From Frankia casuarinae (GTDB lineage: Bacteria > Actinomycetota > Actinomycetes > Frankiales > Frankiaceae), in NCBI RefSeq assembly GCF_000013345.1, contig NC_007777.1, forward strand, positions 4,960,001 through 5,024,000: 64,000 nt of DNA, in the 5' to 3' direction. Below the pieces are notes generated by a model. It was not told the DNA's origin. It did no database searches and saw only the letters and a program-made list of their open reading frames with translations. A program made the translations under genes and the position numbers. The number at the start of each line of letters is the position of its first letter. Positions within the stretch are counted from its first letter, which is position 1. This document shows, piece after piece, positions 35,603-45,493 of this stretch.

Positions 35603-38494
35603 TCAGTCCCCGGCACCATCAGCGGCGTCGGCACCATCAGCGGCGTCGGCATTCGTGCGTCCGGCGGCCCGGTAGGCGTTGGCGAGGTTTCCCTGCGAGG
35701 TCAGGGTGTCGCGGTGATCCGGTCCGAGGACACGCCGCTGGTCGGCCAGTACCCGCTCGTACAGGTCGATCGCCTCCGCGAGGCGCCCCGCGGCCGCAAC
35801 GGCGCAGGCCAGGTTGTTCCAGGTGATCAGGATGTGTGGATGGTCAGCGCCGAGAACACCGCGGGCATCGGAGAGAACCCGCTCGTACAGATCGATCGCC
35901 TCGGGCAGACGTCCGAGCGCCTGGTAGGCGTCGGCGAGATTGCTGCGGGAGAGCAGGGTGTCGGGATGGTTGTCGCCGAGAACGCCTTCCCGGCCGGTCA
36001 GTACCTGCTCGTACAGGTCGAGGGCCTCAGTCGTCCGTCCGCTGGCCTGATAGGAGCTGGCGAGATTGTTGCGCACGAGGAAGGTCGTGAGATGCTCCTG
36101 GCCGAGAACCCGGACGACGTCGACGAGAACCTCTTCGTGCAGCCTGATCGCCTCCGCCAAGCGCCCCGCCGTCTGGTATGCGTTGGCCAGGTTGCTCCGG
36201 GCCAGCAGGGTGTCGCGATGGTCCGGGCCACGGATCCGTCCAGCGTCGTCGACAACCTGCTCGAGCAGTTCGACGGCCTCCGCGATGCGTCCGGCGGCCC
36301 AATAGGCGCTGGCGAGATTGTTACGGCTGATCCCCAGATTGGGATCATCGGATTCGAGGATGCGGCTGGCCCGCGCCAGGATCCGCTCGTACAACCCGAT
36401 GGCCTCGGAAATGCGTCCGGCCTTCTGCAGGGCGAGGGCGAGGTTGTTCCGGAGAACCAGGGTGTTGGGGTGGTCGGTTCCCACGACCTGCTCGGTTCGA
36501 GCCAGCACCCAGGTGTGCAGGTCCACGGCGGCGGCGAGCTGTCCGGTTTCCTGGAGATAGAGCGCCGCCAGATTGCCCAGCCCCAGCATGCCCGCCGCGT
36601 TCGCGTCCGCCGGGGACGGCTCGGCTTCGATCTGGGCCTGAAGGTGTGGGAGCAGCGCGGCCCAGCGCGGCCAGGCCGCCGGATTACCCTGGATCGCGGT
36701 GGGCAGGGCCCTGATCATCAACCAGCCGACGGTGGCCCGGAACTCCAGGTGCCGCGACGTCGGAACCCGGTCCCGCAGCACCGCCTGCACCAGCCGATGC
36801 AAGGTGATGGTTCCCTGTTCGACCTTGCCCAGCCCGAGAGCACGGAGGCGGGCGACCACGTCCCCCCAGCGCAGCGGGGAGGAACAGGCCGCGCTCAGCG
36901 CCGACCAGAGCGTCCCCTCCCCGTTGCTCTCCCCCAGCTCCCCGTTGCTCTCCCCCAGCACCACCAGCGCGGGAAACAGGTCGAGCGGGATGGGCTCCGG
37001 GCCGAAGAATCCGGCCAGCTGCAGCAGCTCGACGACGGCCGGTTCGTCCGGTCCGATCTCGTCCAGGGCCAGGTTCCACGCCGCGGCGACAATGAACGGA
37101 TAGCGGTCCGGTTTTCCGCGGGTAAGGAGTTCCCGAGTCTCCACGCGCAACGCAGCCAGGTAGTCCGAAACGGTCATGCCGCTGGCGGCGAGCCAGGCTC
37201 CGGCCTGTTCCGCCGCCAGCGGCAGGTCCCCGACCGCGGCCGCGAGCCGCTCAGCCTCGGCGTCCTCCAGCGCGGCTCGGTGCCTCCTCAGCAGATCGAT
37301 CGTGTCCCTCCGGGGCAGCACCGCGACCTCGGTTGCGGTAGCCCGACCGGCCCAGTCGGGGTTGCGCGAGGTAATCACGAGATGTCCGAACTCGGCGGTC
37401 TCCGCGGCCTGCAGAAGCCTGGACAGGTAGGGGTTGGTGGCGGTAGCACCGGCGTTGTTGCCCATGACGGCATTGCCAATAACGGCATTGCCAATAACGG
37501 CATTGCCAATAACGGCATTGTCGACGACCAACAGCCACCGGCGATGAGGTCGACCGGCGCGCAACGCCTCGGCCGCCGCGGCGGCCGCTGCCTCGTCCCC
37601 CTCCACGTGGGCGAGTCCCAGCTGGGCCGCGAGGGCGGCGAGGCCGGCGACGACCTCCGTCATCTTGTCGCCGCGGATCCACCAGACCAGGTCGTAGGCG
37701 TGGCTGTACCGGTAGGCGAACTCCACGACGAGCTCCGTCTTGCCGACCCCGCCCAGGCCATGCACCACCTGGGCCCGCACCCCCGGCACAGGGGAACCGG
37801 GGCCGGGCACGGCCCGGTCGAAGCCCGTCAGTCGCGCGCGCAGCTCGGCGAGTTCGGATGCACGCCCGACAAAGCGGGGGTTACGCACCAGTTCCGGCGG
37901 CAGCCCCCACACGAGCGGGGGCCGACCCGGATACCGCGCTGCCCGTTCGGACTCGTCCGCCGCCGCGGGCACGTCGCGGGTGTCGCGGGTGGGGAGCGGC
38001 GTGGGATTGACCGACCGCACCTGCCCTGTCACGGCGGCACGTATCCCGTCCAGCAGCCGGGCGCGAGCGGCTGCGGCGGCGCCCGGCCCGGCCAGGTCGG
38101 TCAGGTCGGTCAGGTCGATCCAGGTGAGGCTGCCGAGCAGGCCGAGCGTGTCGGGCTCGCACGGCTCGACCTGCACCGGAATCAGCCGGCGTCCCCGCCC
38201 GCCCATGTCCGCCGCCCAGATCGCCTGCCACTGCGCCGCCGCGCCGACCGAGGCGAGATAGGCCGGGGTCAGCACCGCCAGGAGCCGGCCTGCGGTGGTC
38301 AGTCCCGCCTGGACGAGCGCAGGCCAGTTCGACCCGGGGACGAAGTCCCATGCCTCGAGCAGCACGCGGCGGCCAGCCCTCTCCAGGGTGTCCGCGATCC
38401 ACTCCGCCCACGCCTGGTCGACGCCGGCGTAGGAGACGAAGAAGTCCACCGTCTTCCCGGCGTCGTGGGTGGTATCCGTGCCAGCCGGGTTCAT
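35603..38494 (-). CDS. TIR - NB-ARC - TPR protein (FxsT-like)
   Basis: 963 aa. The TIR domain (residues 16-110: KTVDFFVSYAGVDQAWAEWI, LLAVLTPAYLASVGAAAQWQ) is followed by NB-ARC with P-loop VHGLGGVGKTE (about 244-254), Walker B RRWLLVVDNA and sensor LVITSRNPDW. The C-terminal third has tetratricopeptide repeats of the NB-ARC type (DHPDTLLSRSNLADAYQALG). This architecture is that of the TPR protein of the FxSxx-COOH system and of related actinomycete STAND proteins. No FxSxx peptide or radical SAM enzyme is next to it. Where relatives usually have a Glu before Trp (AEW), this protein has Gln88. Tandem repeats interrupt the nucleotide-binding part (IGNAV) and the ends. Confidence 0.88.
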   Translation of the reverse strand: MNPAGTDTTHDAGKTVDFFVSYAGVDQAWAEWIADTLERAGRRVLLEAWDFVPGSNWPALVQAGLTTAGRLLAVLTPAYLASVGAAAQWQAIWAADMGGRGRRLIPVQVEPCEPDTLGLLGSLTWIDLTDLTDLAGPGAAAAARARLLDGIRAAVTGQVRSVNPTPLPTRDTRDVPAAADESERAARYPGRPPLVWGLPPELVRNPRFVGRASELAELRARLTGFDRAVPGPGSPVPGVRAQVVHGLGGVGKTELVVEFAYRYSHAYDLVWWIRGDKMTEVVAGLAALAAQLGLAHVEGDEAAAAAAAEALRAGRPHRRWLLVVDNAVIGNAVIGNAVIGNAVMGNNAGATATNPYLSRLLQAAETAEFGHLVITSRNPDWAGRATATEVAVLPRRDTIDLLRRHRAALEDAEAERLAAAVGDLPLAAEQAGAWLAASGMTVSDYLAALRVETRELLTRGKPDRYPFIVAAAWNLALDEIGPDEPAVVELLQLAGFFGPEPIPLDLFPALVVLGESNGELGESNGEGTLWSALSAACSSPLRWGDVVARLRALGLGKVEQGTITLHRLVQAVLRDRVPTSRHLEFRATVGWLMIRALPTAIQGNPAAWPRWAALLPHLQAQIEAEPSPADANAAGMLGLGNLAALYLQETGQLAAAVDLHTWVLARTEQVVGTDHPNTLVLRNNLALALQKAGRISEAIGLYERILARASRILESDDPNLGISRNNLASAYWAAGRIAEAVELLEQVVDDAGRIRGPDHRDTLLARSNLANAYQTAGRLAEAIRLHEEVLVDVVRVLGQEHLTTFLVRNNLASSYQASGRTTEALDLYEQVLTGREGVLGDNHPDTLLSRSNLADAYQALGRLPEAIDLYERVLSDARGVLGADHPHILITWNNLACAVAAAGRLAEAIDLYERVLADQRRVLGPDHRDTLTSQGNLANAYRAAGRTNADAADGADAADGAGD
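37460..37519 (-). repeat. 15-bp tandem repeat in the TIR-NB-ARC gene
   Basis: GCCAATAACGGCATT occurs three times perfectly, preceded by one variant copy (GCCCATGACGGCATT). On the coding strand it inserts IGNAV units immediately after the Walker B aspartate (VVDNAVIGNAVIGNAVIGN), an odd place for an expansion. Two smaller repeats lie in the same gene, GESNGEL near 36925-36960 and DGADAA near 35607-35645. Confidence 0.9.
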
Positions 38495-38541
38495 CGGCTG
38501 GCCACCCGGACGCCCCGCCAGTCGAGAGGTGAAGGCCGGGA

Positions 38542-39633
38542 TCAGGCGTTGGGCGGCAGGTCGGTGCCGGCACCGCGCTGACGTAGCGCGACCCGCTCCA
38601 GGCCCGCGCCCATGGCCAGCGCCGCCTCGGCGTCGGTGTTGAGGCCTTCCACCGTGAATCCCGCCTCGGCGATCATCTTCAGGTCCTGGTGGCCCTCCTG
38701 ACCCTCACTGGTCAGGTAGTCACCAAGGAAGATGGAGTTCACCACCGAGAGGGCGAGGGGCTGCATCGAGCCGAGATGAATCTCCCGGCCGCCCGAGAGC
38801 CGCACCTCGGCCGTGGGGTTGACGAACCGGACCATGGCGAGAATGCGCAGGCACTGCCGGGGGTTGAGGTTCCATTCCGCCCCCAGGGGCGTGCCCTCGA
38901 ATGGCATGAGGAAGTTGACCGGGATGGAGTCCGGGGCGAGCTCGCGCAGCGCGAAGGCGACGTCGACGAGGTCCTCGTCGCTCTCCCCCATGCCGGCGAT
39001 GATACCCGAGCAGGGTGAGAGGCCGGCGTGCCTGGCTTCCTGCACCGTGTCGACCCGGTCGTTGTAGGTGTGCGTCGTGCAGATGTCTGCGTACTTCTCA
39101 CCGGCCGTGTTCAGGTTGTGGTTGTAGGCGTCCGCACCGGCCGCCCGCAGCTGTGCGGCCTGCCCGTCGGACAGCAGGCCGAGGCACGCGCACACCTCCA
39201 CGTCCGGATGCGCGGTCTTGATCGCGCCGATCGTGTCCGCCACGCGGTCGACGTCCCGGTCCGTCGGCCCGCGGCCGCTCGCGACCAGGCACACCCGGCG
39301 GGCACCGCCCGAGATGCCGGCGCCGGCCGTCGCGGCGGCCTCCTCGGGCTTGAGCCAGGTGTACTTCAGGATTCCCGTGTTCGAACCGAGCCGCTGCGAG
39401 CAATAGGAACAGTCCTCCGGACAGAGTCCGCTCTTGAGGTTCACCAGAAAGTTCAGCTTGACACGCCTGCCGAAGTACCTCCGCCGGAGCCGGTAGGCGG
39501 CGGCGACGACGTCCAAGAGATCGTCGTCGTCACTGCGCAGGACGGCCAGGGCCTCGTCCCGGGTCGGAGCCTGACCACTCACCCCCTTGCTGACAAGGCT
39601 GTTCAGAGTGGCTGACAGGTCCATGTCCGTCAT
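38542..39633 (-). CDS. bioB: Biotin synthase
   Basis: 363 aa (ATG 39633; ATG 39624 is an alternative). It is a radical SAM enzyme with the CxxxCxxC cluster in [14 protein letters not shown]. Further biotin-synthase motifs are [69 protein letters not shown] and [16 protein letters not shown]. It inserts sulfur into dethiobiotin using its [2Fe-2S] cluster. No other bio genes are adjacent. The length is normal, with a slightly extended tail. Confidence 0.95.
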   Translation of the reverse strand: MTDMDLSATLNSLVSKGVSGQAPTRDEALAVLRSDDDDLLDVVAAAYRLRRRYFGRRVKLNFLVNLKSGLCPEDCSYCSQRLGSNTGILKYTWLKPEEAAATAGAGISGGARRVCLVASGRGPTDRDVDRVADTIGAIKTAHPDVEVCACLGLLSDGQAAQLRAAGADAYNHNLNTAGEKYADICTTHTYNDRVDTVQEARHAGLSPCSGIIAGMGESDEDLVDVAFALRELAPDSIPVNFLMPFEGTPLGAEWNLNPRQCLRILAMVRFVNPTAEVRLSGGREIHLGSMQPLALSVVNSIFLGDYLTSEGQEGHQDLKMIAEAGFTVEGLNTDAEAALAMGAGLERVALRQRGAGTDLPPNA

Positions 39634-39975
39634 CCTCGATCCTCTGCTGGCACGGCGGGCACTGGCGGGCGGCGGAAACCTGCGGGTGATCGTCCTTCCG
39701 CCGCGTCCACACTCTCATCGTTGCCTTGATCGGAACCAGCGATCGCCCACGTCGGGGCGGGGGTACGGCCGGGGTTGCCCGGACGTGGACGTGGCCAACC
39801 GGCGCCGGCGGGCAGGAAGGGGAGGATGGGTATGTGGCGACTGGATCCCGGGTGGAGGAGAACGACGCGTGCGTGTCGGGCGACAGCGTCGCCGGCGCCC
39901 ACCCCACACCGACCGAACCAGCGACTGGACCTTCGAGTGGAAACTGGACCTTCGACCGGAAAGTGAGGCCCACGA
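39634..39975. other. Divergent intergenic region bioB/idi
   Basis: About 340 bp with no supported gene; ORFs inside are mutual shadows. It must contain promoters for both genes. GGAAACTGGACCTTCGACCGG and a similar GACCTTCGAGTGGAAACTGG form a short duplicated block around 39928-39960. No BirA operator was recognised. Confidence 0.3.
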
Positions 39976-40635
39976 GTGAGCCCGCAAGGATCCGACTCCG
40001 ACGTCGTGACGGTGCCGCGTGACGCGGCGTCACCACAGACGGTGTCGCGTGACACCGCGTCGGTCCCGCCCGCCGACGAGGTCGTGCTCCTCGACGCCGA
40101 ACGCCGCCCCTGCGGGACGGCGCCGCGGATCGCCGTGCACGGCCTCGACACCCCCCTGCACCTGGCGTTCTCGTCCTACCTTTTCGACCCGTCCGGCAGG
40201 CTGCTCGTCACCCGCCGGGCGCTCGACAAGCGGACCTGGCCGGGGGTGTGGACGAACAGCTGCTGTGGGCATCCCCGCCCAGGCGAGGATCTGGCGCGGG
40301 CCGTCGAGCGCCGGGTAGGCCAGGAACTCCGCCTGGAGTTGACCGACCTGCACTGCGCGCTGCCGGACTTCGCCTACCGCGCCACCGCCGCCGACGGTCT
40401 CGTGGAGAACGAGGTCTGCCCGGTCTACGTGGCGCGGGCGCTCGGGGACCCGGATCCGGACCCGGCCGAGGTGGTCGAGTGGCGCTGGGTCGAGTGGGAC
40501 GACTACCGCCGGGTGGCCGCCGCCGCGCCCTGGGCGCTAAGCCCCTGGTCGGTCGACCAGATGGCGGCGTTCAGCGCGGCGGCCCATCCGCTGACCGCCG
40601 CGCTCTCCCTCGTCTCCGGCGGAACCCACGCCTGA
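39976..40635 (+). CDS. idi: Isopentenyl-diphosphate delta-isomerase, type I
   Basis: 219 aa from GTG 39976. The Nudix-like isomerase shows the catalytic Cys in GVWTNSCCGHPRPGE, the metal-binding His, and FAYRATAADGLVENEVCPVY, in which the active Glu lies, then WRWVEWDD and LSPW near the end. It interconverts IPP and DMAPP for isoprenoid synthesis. The N-terminal 35 residues are low-complexity, containing two similar VSRDTAS/VPRDAAS segments. Confidence 0.93.
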   Translation: MSPQGSDSDVVTVPRDAASPQTVSRDTASVPPADEVVLLDAERRPCGTAPRIAVHGLDTPLHLAFSSYLFDPSGRLLVTRRALDKRTWPGVWTNSCCGHPRPGEDLARAVERRVGQELRLELTDLHCALPDFAYRATAADGLVENEVCPVYVARALGDPDPDPAEVVEWRWVEWDDYRRVAAAAPWALSPWSVDQMAAFSAAAHPLTAALSLVSGGTHA

Positions 40636-40663
40636 GCCGGCCATCCGGCGAGCCGACCCTCCG

Positions 40664-40731
40664 TCCTGTTCCGGAGGGCATCCTGTTCCGGAGGGCATCC
40701 TGTTCCGGAGGGCATCCTGTTCCGGAGGGGT
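40664..40731 (+). repeat. 17-bp tandem repeat downstream of idi
   Basis: TCCTGTTCCGGAGGGCA is repeated three times exactly and a fourth time with the end altered (GGGGT). It starts 29 bp after the idi stop. Each unit contains the palindromic TCCGGA, so the array could form small hairpins. It does not continue a coding frame that can be supported. Confidence 0.9.
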
Positions 40732-40987
40732 TGCCGTGCCGGCGCTGACGCCCGGGGCCACCGAACCGCGGATGGTCCCGGACGCCGCGCGACCGTCCGC
40801 CGCCGGCCCCGACCCGGGGGTCCGTGGCGACGACGACACCGCGACGCGGGTGGCAGGAGCACGGCGTCAGTCCACGGCACCCCGCCGCGTCACGGCATCC
40901 CGGACATGGTCGATGACCGAGGCGATCGGACCTACCGTCCACTGCTTGGCGGTCGAACCGGCGGCTGACGGGTGCACCCAACCAGCA
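40732..40987. other. Short region with a possible truncated gene before the IS5 element
   Basis: A plus frame from GTG 40736 (MPALTPGATEPRMVPDAARP) stays open to the IS5 insertion and could be the start of an interrupted gene, but no family is recognisable and the codon bias is equivocal. Confidence 0.25.
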
Positions 40988-40991
40988 CTAG

Positions 40992-42076
40992 GGCCTGTTC
41001 TGGGTTCGGATCATGGGGTCGGGAGGCTGCGTAGCCAGAGGATGGATCCGCGTAGGTGGAGTCCCGCGGCGTAGCTTTCGGGTGTCTTGTCGTAGCGGGT
41101 GGCCAGACCCCGCCATTCCTTGATCTTGTTGATGCTGCGCTCCACGGTGTTGCGGTCCTTGTAAAGCGTGGCGTCGTGGCTGACCGGGCGGCCACCGAGG
41201 CTGCCGCGTTTCTTGCGGTTGGCCTTCTGGTCGGCCTTCTCCGGGATCACCGCCTGGATCTTCCGGGCGCGCAGGTGGGCGCGGTTGGCGCGGGAGGAGT
41301 ACGCCTTGTCGCCGGCGACCGCGTCCGGCCGGGTCCTGGGGCGCCCGACCGGGCACCTTGATTTTCTTCAGGACCAGGAGGAAACGCGGGCTGTCCGCGG
41401 CCTGTCCGGGGGTCAGGACGATGGACAGCGGGCGGCAGCGCCGGTCGGTCGCGAGGTGCACCTTGCTGGTCAGCCCGCCCCGGAAACGTCCCAGCTCGGC
41501 GGCGGTCAGCCGAGCCCTGCGGCGTCGGCGTACCGCGCGGCGCCGTGCCCGTTCGGCTTCCTCACCACCCTCGGGCGCCTCGGTCACACAGTCGTTTTGC
41601 CCGGTTTCTGAAGCCCCTTTTCCTCCGTCAGGGCCTTCTCCAGGTCGACCAGGAGATCCGGGTCGACCACCATGCCCGCCGCGTGGTGATGCGCGCGGGC
41701 GACGGTGGAGTCCACGCTGGCCAGGCTGAGATCGACATCGTCGCGCGCCGCCGCCTCGGTGATCATCGCGTCCATGAGGGTCTGGAAGACCCCGTCCTGC
41801 GCCCACAGCCGGAACCGGTCGTAGATCGTCGACCAGGAGCCGTAGCGTTCGGGCACGTCCCGCCAGGGACTGCCGGTCCGGAACCTCCACATCACCGCGT
41901 TGACGTAGCTGCGCAGGTCAGGGATCAGCCCGGAGGCCCCCAGCGGGAGGTACGGCTCGATCAGCTCCCACTCACCGTCGGTCAGGTCGCCACGAGTCAT
42001 ACAACCGTGCTACCAGCCGGAGCACCCGAACACGAAAGGCGATCATCCCGCCTGTGATCCGAACCCGGAACAGGCT
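40992..42076 (-). mobile_element. IS5-family (IS427-type) insertion sequence
   Basis: The ends GGCCTGTTCTGGGTTCGGAT (40992) and, inverted, AGCCTGTTCCGGGTTCGGAT (ending 42076) are nearly identical. A CTAG target duplication flanks it (40988-40991 and 42077-42080), the preferred target of the IS427 group. The element is 1085 bp. Confidence 0.88.
41011..42000 (-). pseudogene. IS5-family transposase, frameshifted
   Basis: OrfA runs from 42000 to 41584 (MTRGDLTDGEWELIEPYLPL; first catalytic Asp in LASVDSTVARAHHHAAG). The continuation (LTAAELGRFRGGLTSKVHLA) is in another frame, which could be the programmed frameshift of this IS group. A second shift at about 41340 is needed to reach the rest (DAVAGDKAYSS with the second Asp, NTVERSINKIKEWRG with the Glu). 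The second break is not programmed in the family, so the copy is probably dead. Confidence 0.75.
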
Positions 42077-42080
42077 CTAG

Positions 42081-43010
42081 GTCCAGGCCGGGGTTTCTCT
42101 TTGCCCGGACAAGGTGGGGGCGGCGCGCGCGACCAGGCGGCGCGCGGCGGGCACGCAGTGGATCGCGACCTGCGGTTTCGTCGGGAACCGGTAGTTCTTG
42201 GACGGTGCCGCCAACGAGGATCAGATCGGGACTGGATGCCGCCCACGCTCGGCACCTGGTCGGTCCACCGTCGCCGGGTAGCGGCCGGCGTGAGCAACCA
42301 GGCTGGCGAGTCGCCGATCCGGGCGTCAGCCGAGCGAAACACCCAGAGCAGCCGGCCGGTTTGGACGCCGGATCAGGTTGGTAACCCGTAGATCGCGATC
42401 AGCGACGGGCGAACCAGCAGCCGCGGACGAACACTGCCGAGCCAGCAGCCGTCTGCCTCCGTCGTCGCACCGCGGTCGGCCGCCGTCCGGATCAGCCGGC
42501 GGAACGGGCCCGCTCCGGACCGGTCAACGGGAGCCTCTACTCCGGATCAGCAGTGGAGAGGATCTGCGTCCTCCCGGCCCGGCCATCCGGCCACCCATAC
42601 GAGCAAGGCGTCGAAACAGTGGCTGGCAATTGTCCAAATCACACATTCCCAATTCACAAGGTGAGGAAAGTTCAGTGGGAACTTTCACGACCCGAGCGTT
42701 CAGCGGAAGCACCTTACTCGCCAGACGAGGGCGACGCCCAAGGTTGACGCCGACCGAAGGCAGAGCCCTTCGAACTTCATTGCTTACTACTGGTGACATC
42801 ACAGGTCCCCGGAGCCCGCAGGCAGCTACAGGAAGCTCTCATCTATACGCCATCGATGAGAGGGGGCGCGACGATCAGACCTAGATCCGCCAGTAGCTGG
42901 TGATGTTGGGAGTTCGTAGATCGTTGGAACGTGAGCGGGTGCCTGCCGTGCAGGAAGAATCGGGGTTACCACCACCAACCGATGACGTCCTGACGAGAGG
43001 CACCCACCGG
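42081..43010. other. Gene-poor region between IS remnants
   Basis: About 930 bp without a supported gene. Several ORFs are open by GC bias alone and none resembles a protein. An AT-richer patch lies at 42620-42700. It probably represents decayed sequence between two insertions. Confidence 0.3.
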
Positions 43011-44617
43011 GTGAAGAGACTACGCAGATCTGACCTTGGGGTTGTCCTTCCGCACCTGGCGGGTCTCGTTGTCGATCGGGTGGACCGGTCTGGTGATCGG
43101 CTGCGGTTACGGGCTCGTGTTCGAGGAGCTGCTGCTGCGTGCCCCGGGTGCGGAGTGCTCTCGGAGCGGGTCCACGGGCGGTATCGCCGCCGGTTGGTCG
43201 ACGCGGCGATCGCGGGTGCTCACGTCGAGATCGACCTGCTGATCCGGCGGTTCCGCTGCCTGGCGGTGAGCTGTCCACGGGTGACGTTCGCGGAGCAGGT
43301 CGTGGGCCTGACACATCCGCATGCCCGGTTCACCCCGCTCGCCGACCGGTTGATCGAAGCGATCGGGTTGGCGTTGGCGGGCAGAGCCGGAGCACGCCTG
43401 GCCGGCAGGATGGGGCTTCCGGCTGGTCGGAACACGCTGCTGCGCCGGGTCCGGGCACTGCCCGACCCGCAGGTCGGGGCGGTGACGGTCCTCGGGGTGG
43501 ACGACTTCGCGTTGCGCCGGGGTCGGGTTTACGGGACGGTCCTGGTCGATCTCGACAGCCGCTGGCCGGTGGACCTGCTGCCTGACCGGGAAGCGGCGAC
43601 GTTCGCCGGCTGGCTGGGCATCCCGGTGCGCGGGTGATCTGCCGGGACCGGGCCGGTGCCTACGCCGATGGCGCCCGTACCAGCGCTCCGGACGCGGTGC
43701 AGGTGGCGGACCGCTTCCACCTGTGGAGCAACCTCGCCGGATATGTCGAGACGACGGTGGCCCGGCACCGTTCCTGCCTGGCGGAACCGCCGTCCACCGA
43801 GCAGGCTGTGGACGGCCCGCGGGCGGACCTCGACGGCGCGGTGGCCGCGGCGCGGGACGCGCAGTTCGAGCAGCGGGCGTTCGTGCGACATGCCCGTGAG
43901 CGGTACGCCGCCGTCCAGGAGCTCAAGGCCGCGGGCGTGGGCATCAAACCGATCGCCGCCCGACTCGGTCTGGCCCGAGGAACGGTCCGTAAGTACTACC
44001 GCGCGACCAGCGTTGACGACGTTCTGGCGAAGGCCCGCGACGAGCGCGGCTCGATTCTGCGGCCGTGGGAGCCTTACCTCACCGGGCGGGTCAACGCCGG
44101 GATCACCAACGGCAGCCAGCTGTTCGGGGAGATCCGAGCCCAGGGCTACCCCGGGAGCAGAGCCGTCGTTCTGGCCTACCTGCGCCCACTACGCGCCGGC
44201 GGTGGCACCGCCGCACCCGCGGCACGGTAGGCTCCCAAGGTCCGCACCGTGACCCGGTGGATCCTCACCCACCCCGAGCACCTCAACGAGGACGAGACTC
44301 TGGCGTCGAAGACGATTCTCACGCGCTGCCCGGACCTCCAGAAGACCGCCGACCGCGTCACGGCGTTCGCGCAGATGCTCACCGGTCGTCACGGGGACCG
44401 GCTCAATGGTTGGGTCGACGCCGACGACCTGTCCGAACTGCACCGTTTCACCCGCGGTCTCCTGCGTGACCACGACGCCGTCCTCAACGGGCTTACCCTG
44501 CCGCACAGTTCCGGTCAGGTCGAAGGAGCCGTGAACCGCATCAAAATGATCAAGAGGCAGATGTACGGCCGCGCGAGCTTCGACCTCCTCCGCAAACGAG
44601 TCCTCCTCGCGACCTGA
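43011..44617 (+). pseudogene. ISL3-family transposase, broken
   Basis: The N-terminal zinc-finger and HTH part ([20 protein letters not shown], then [20 protein letters not shown] with the first catalytic Asp) ends at a frameshift near 43630. The next block ([34 protein letters not shown]) continues in another frame to an amber codon at 44228. After that the same frame resumes with VRTVTRWILTHPEHL and the C-terminal HSSGQVEGAVNRIKMIKRQM carrying the catalytic Glu. One frameshift plus one in-frame TAG show it is inactive. The element ends were not found. Confidence 0.85.
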
Positions 44618-44857
44618 CAGCGCCCGGGTCTACTTCGATCACAAGATCAGGGACAGATCCCGTTTTCGGAGACCGTTGACATCGGCGTTGGTGATCTTCC
44701 AAATCTCCGGCCTTCCGAGCCTGGGTCGGATGTCGATCCGGTCCATGTCGAAGGATTTGCCGTTGATGAGTTGCTGACCCGTGGCAGGGTGGAATTTATG
44801 CTGATGCTCCGTTGACGGCCCGCAGGCCATGTGATCGGGACGGCGGGTTGCGCAGCT

Positions 44858-45493
44858 TCACAGCCTCGTCAAAGCCGCCAGCCATGCCTGGGCGGCCCCC
44901 GGATTGAATGTCACGGCGATGCGCGAAGGAGCGAGTAGGTCGATGCGCCAGCCACCGGCGAAGCTCTCCCGCAACTCCCGCTCCGAGACCCGGTGCGGAC
45001 CCCAGGTGCCTTGCTGCCGGTCGCTGAAGCACATCAGGAAGCAGCGTCCACCCGGACGCAGGGCCGCGCCGAGAGAGGCCACCAGCGCCACACGGTCCTG
45101 CGGTGCGAAGCAATGGAACAGCCCGCAGTCGAGCAGCGTGTCGAACTGCTCGCCGAGGCCTTCGAGCTCGAGGACGTCCTGGACCAGGAACCGAGCCTCC
45201 AAGCCGCGTTCTGCCGCCTTCTGCCGCGCCAGCGCGATACCGCTGGGAGCGGCGTCCACACCCGTGGTGTCCAGCCCGAGCTCGGCCGTCATGAGGGCGT
45301 TATCGCCACTGCCGCAGCCGACATCCAGCACCCGGCCCGTGAAGGCTCCTCGATGGGCGAGTTCCACGAACACGGGCTGAGGCCGCCCGATCTCCCAGCC
45401 GGCTCCCGGGGCTCCGGCATAGTGGGCCTCGAAGACATCGACACCGCTGTCCGGGCGTGTGCGCGCCGTGCCGGGCTCCTGTGTGGCTGACAT
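44858..45493 (-). CDS. Class I SAM-dependent methyltransferase
   Basis: 211 aa. Motif I GRVLDVGCGSGDNALMTAEL, the acidic loop in TTGVDAAPSGIALARQKA and post-I DVLEL are clear. LDCGLFHCFAPQDR and LRPGGRCFLMCFS complete the fold. Substrate unknown. It is divergent from the RiPP operon by 255 bp, so it may be a tailoring enzyme (N-, O- or ester methylation) or unrelated. It does not look like a SPOUT-type rRNA resistance methylase. Confidence 0.8.
   Translation of the reverse strand: MSATQEPGTARTRPDSGVDVFEAHYAGAPGAGWEIGRPQPVFVELAHRGAFTGRVLDVGCGSGDNALMTAELGLDTTGVDAAPSGIALARQKAAERGLEARFLVQDVLELEGLGEQFDTLLDCGLFHCFAPQDRVALVASLGAALRPGGRCFLMCFSDRQQGTWGPHRVSERELRESFAGGWRIDLLAPSRIAVTFNPGAAQAWLAALTRL

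Noticed and set aside
35603..38494. Complete FxSxx-COOH system
   Set aside because: The TPR protein has the right architecture, but no peptide ending FxSxx, no radical SAM maturase and no associated methyltransferase were found nearby.
35714..38581. Very long plus-strand ORF (955 codons)
   Set aside because: It is antisense to the TIR-NB-ARC-TPR gene; repeated GAGEIV/QDPLV segments merely mirror the TPR units.
42378..42884. Plus ORF of 168 codons
   Set aside because: There is no family resemblance and no ribosome site, and amino-acid composition is typical of random GC-rich frames.
44639..44830. Minus ORF of 63 codons between the ISL3 remnant and the methyltransferase
   Set aside because: Too short, with no recognisable domain and no ribosome site. 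Probably part of the decayed IS end.
44858..45493. Ribosomal RNA resistance methyltransferase for thiopeptide self-immunity
   Set aside because: The fold is an ordinary class I methyltransferase without SPOUT or KsgA-type motifs, so resistance by 23S methylation cannot be claimed.
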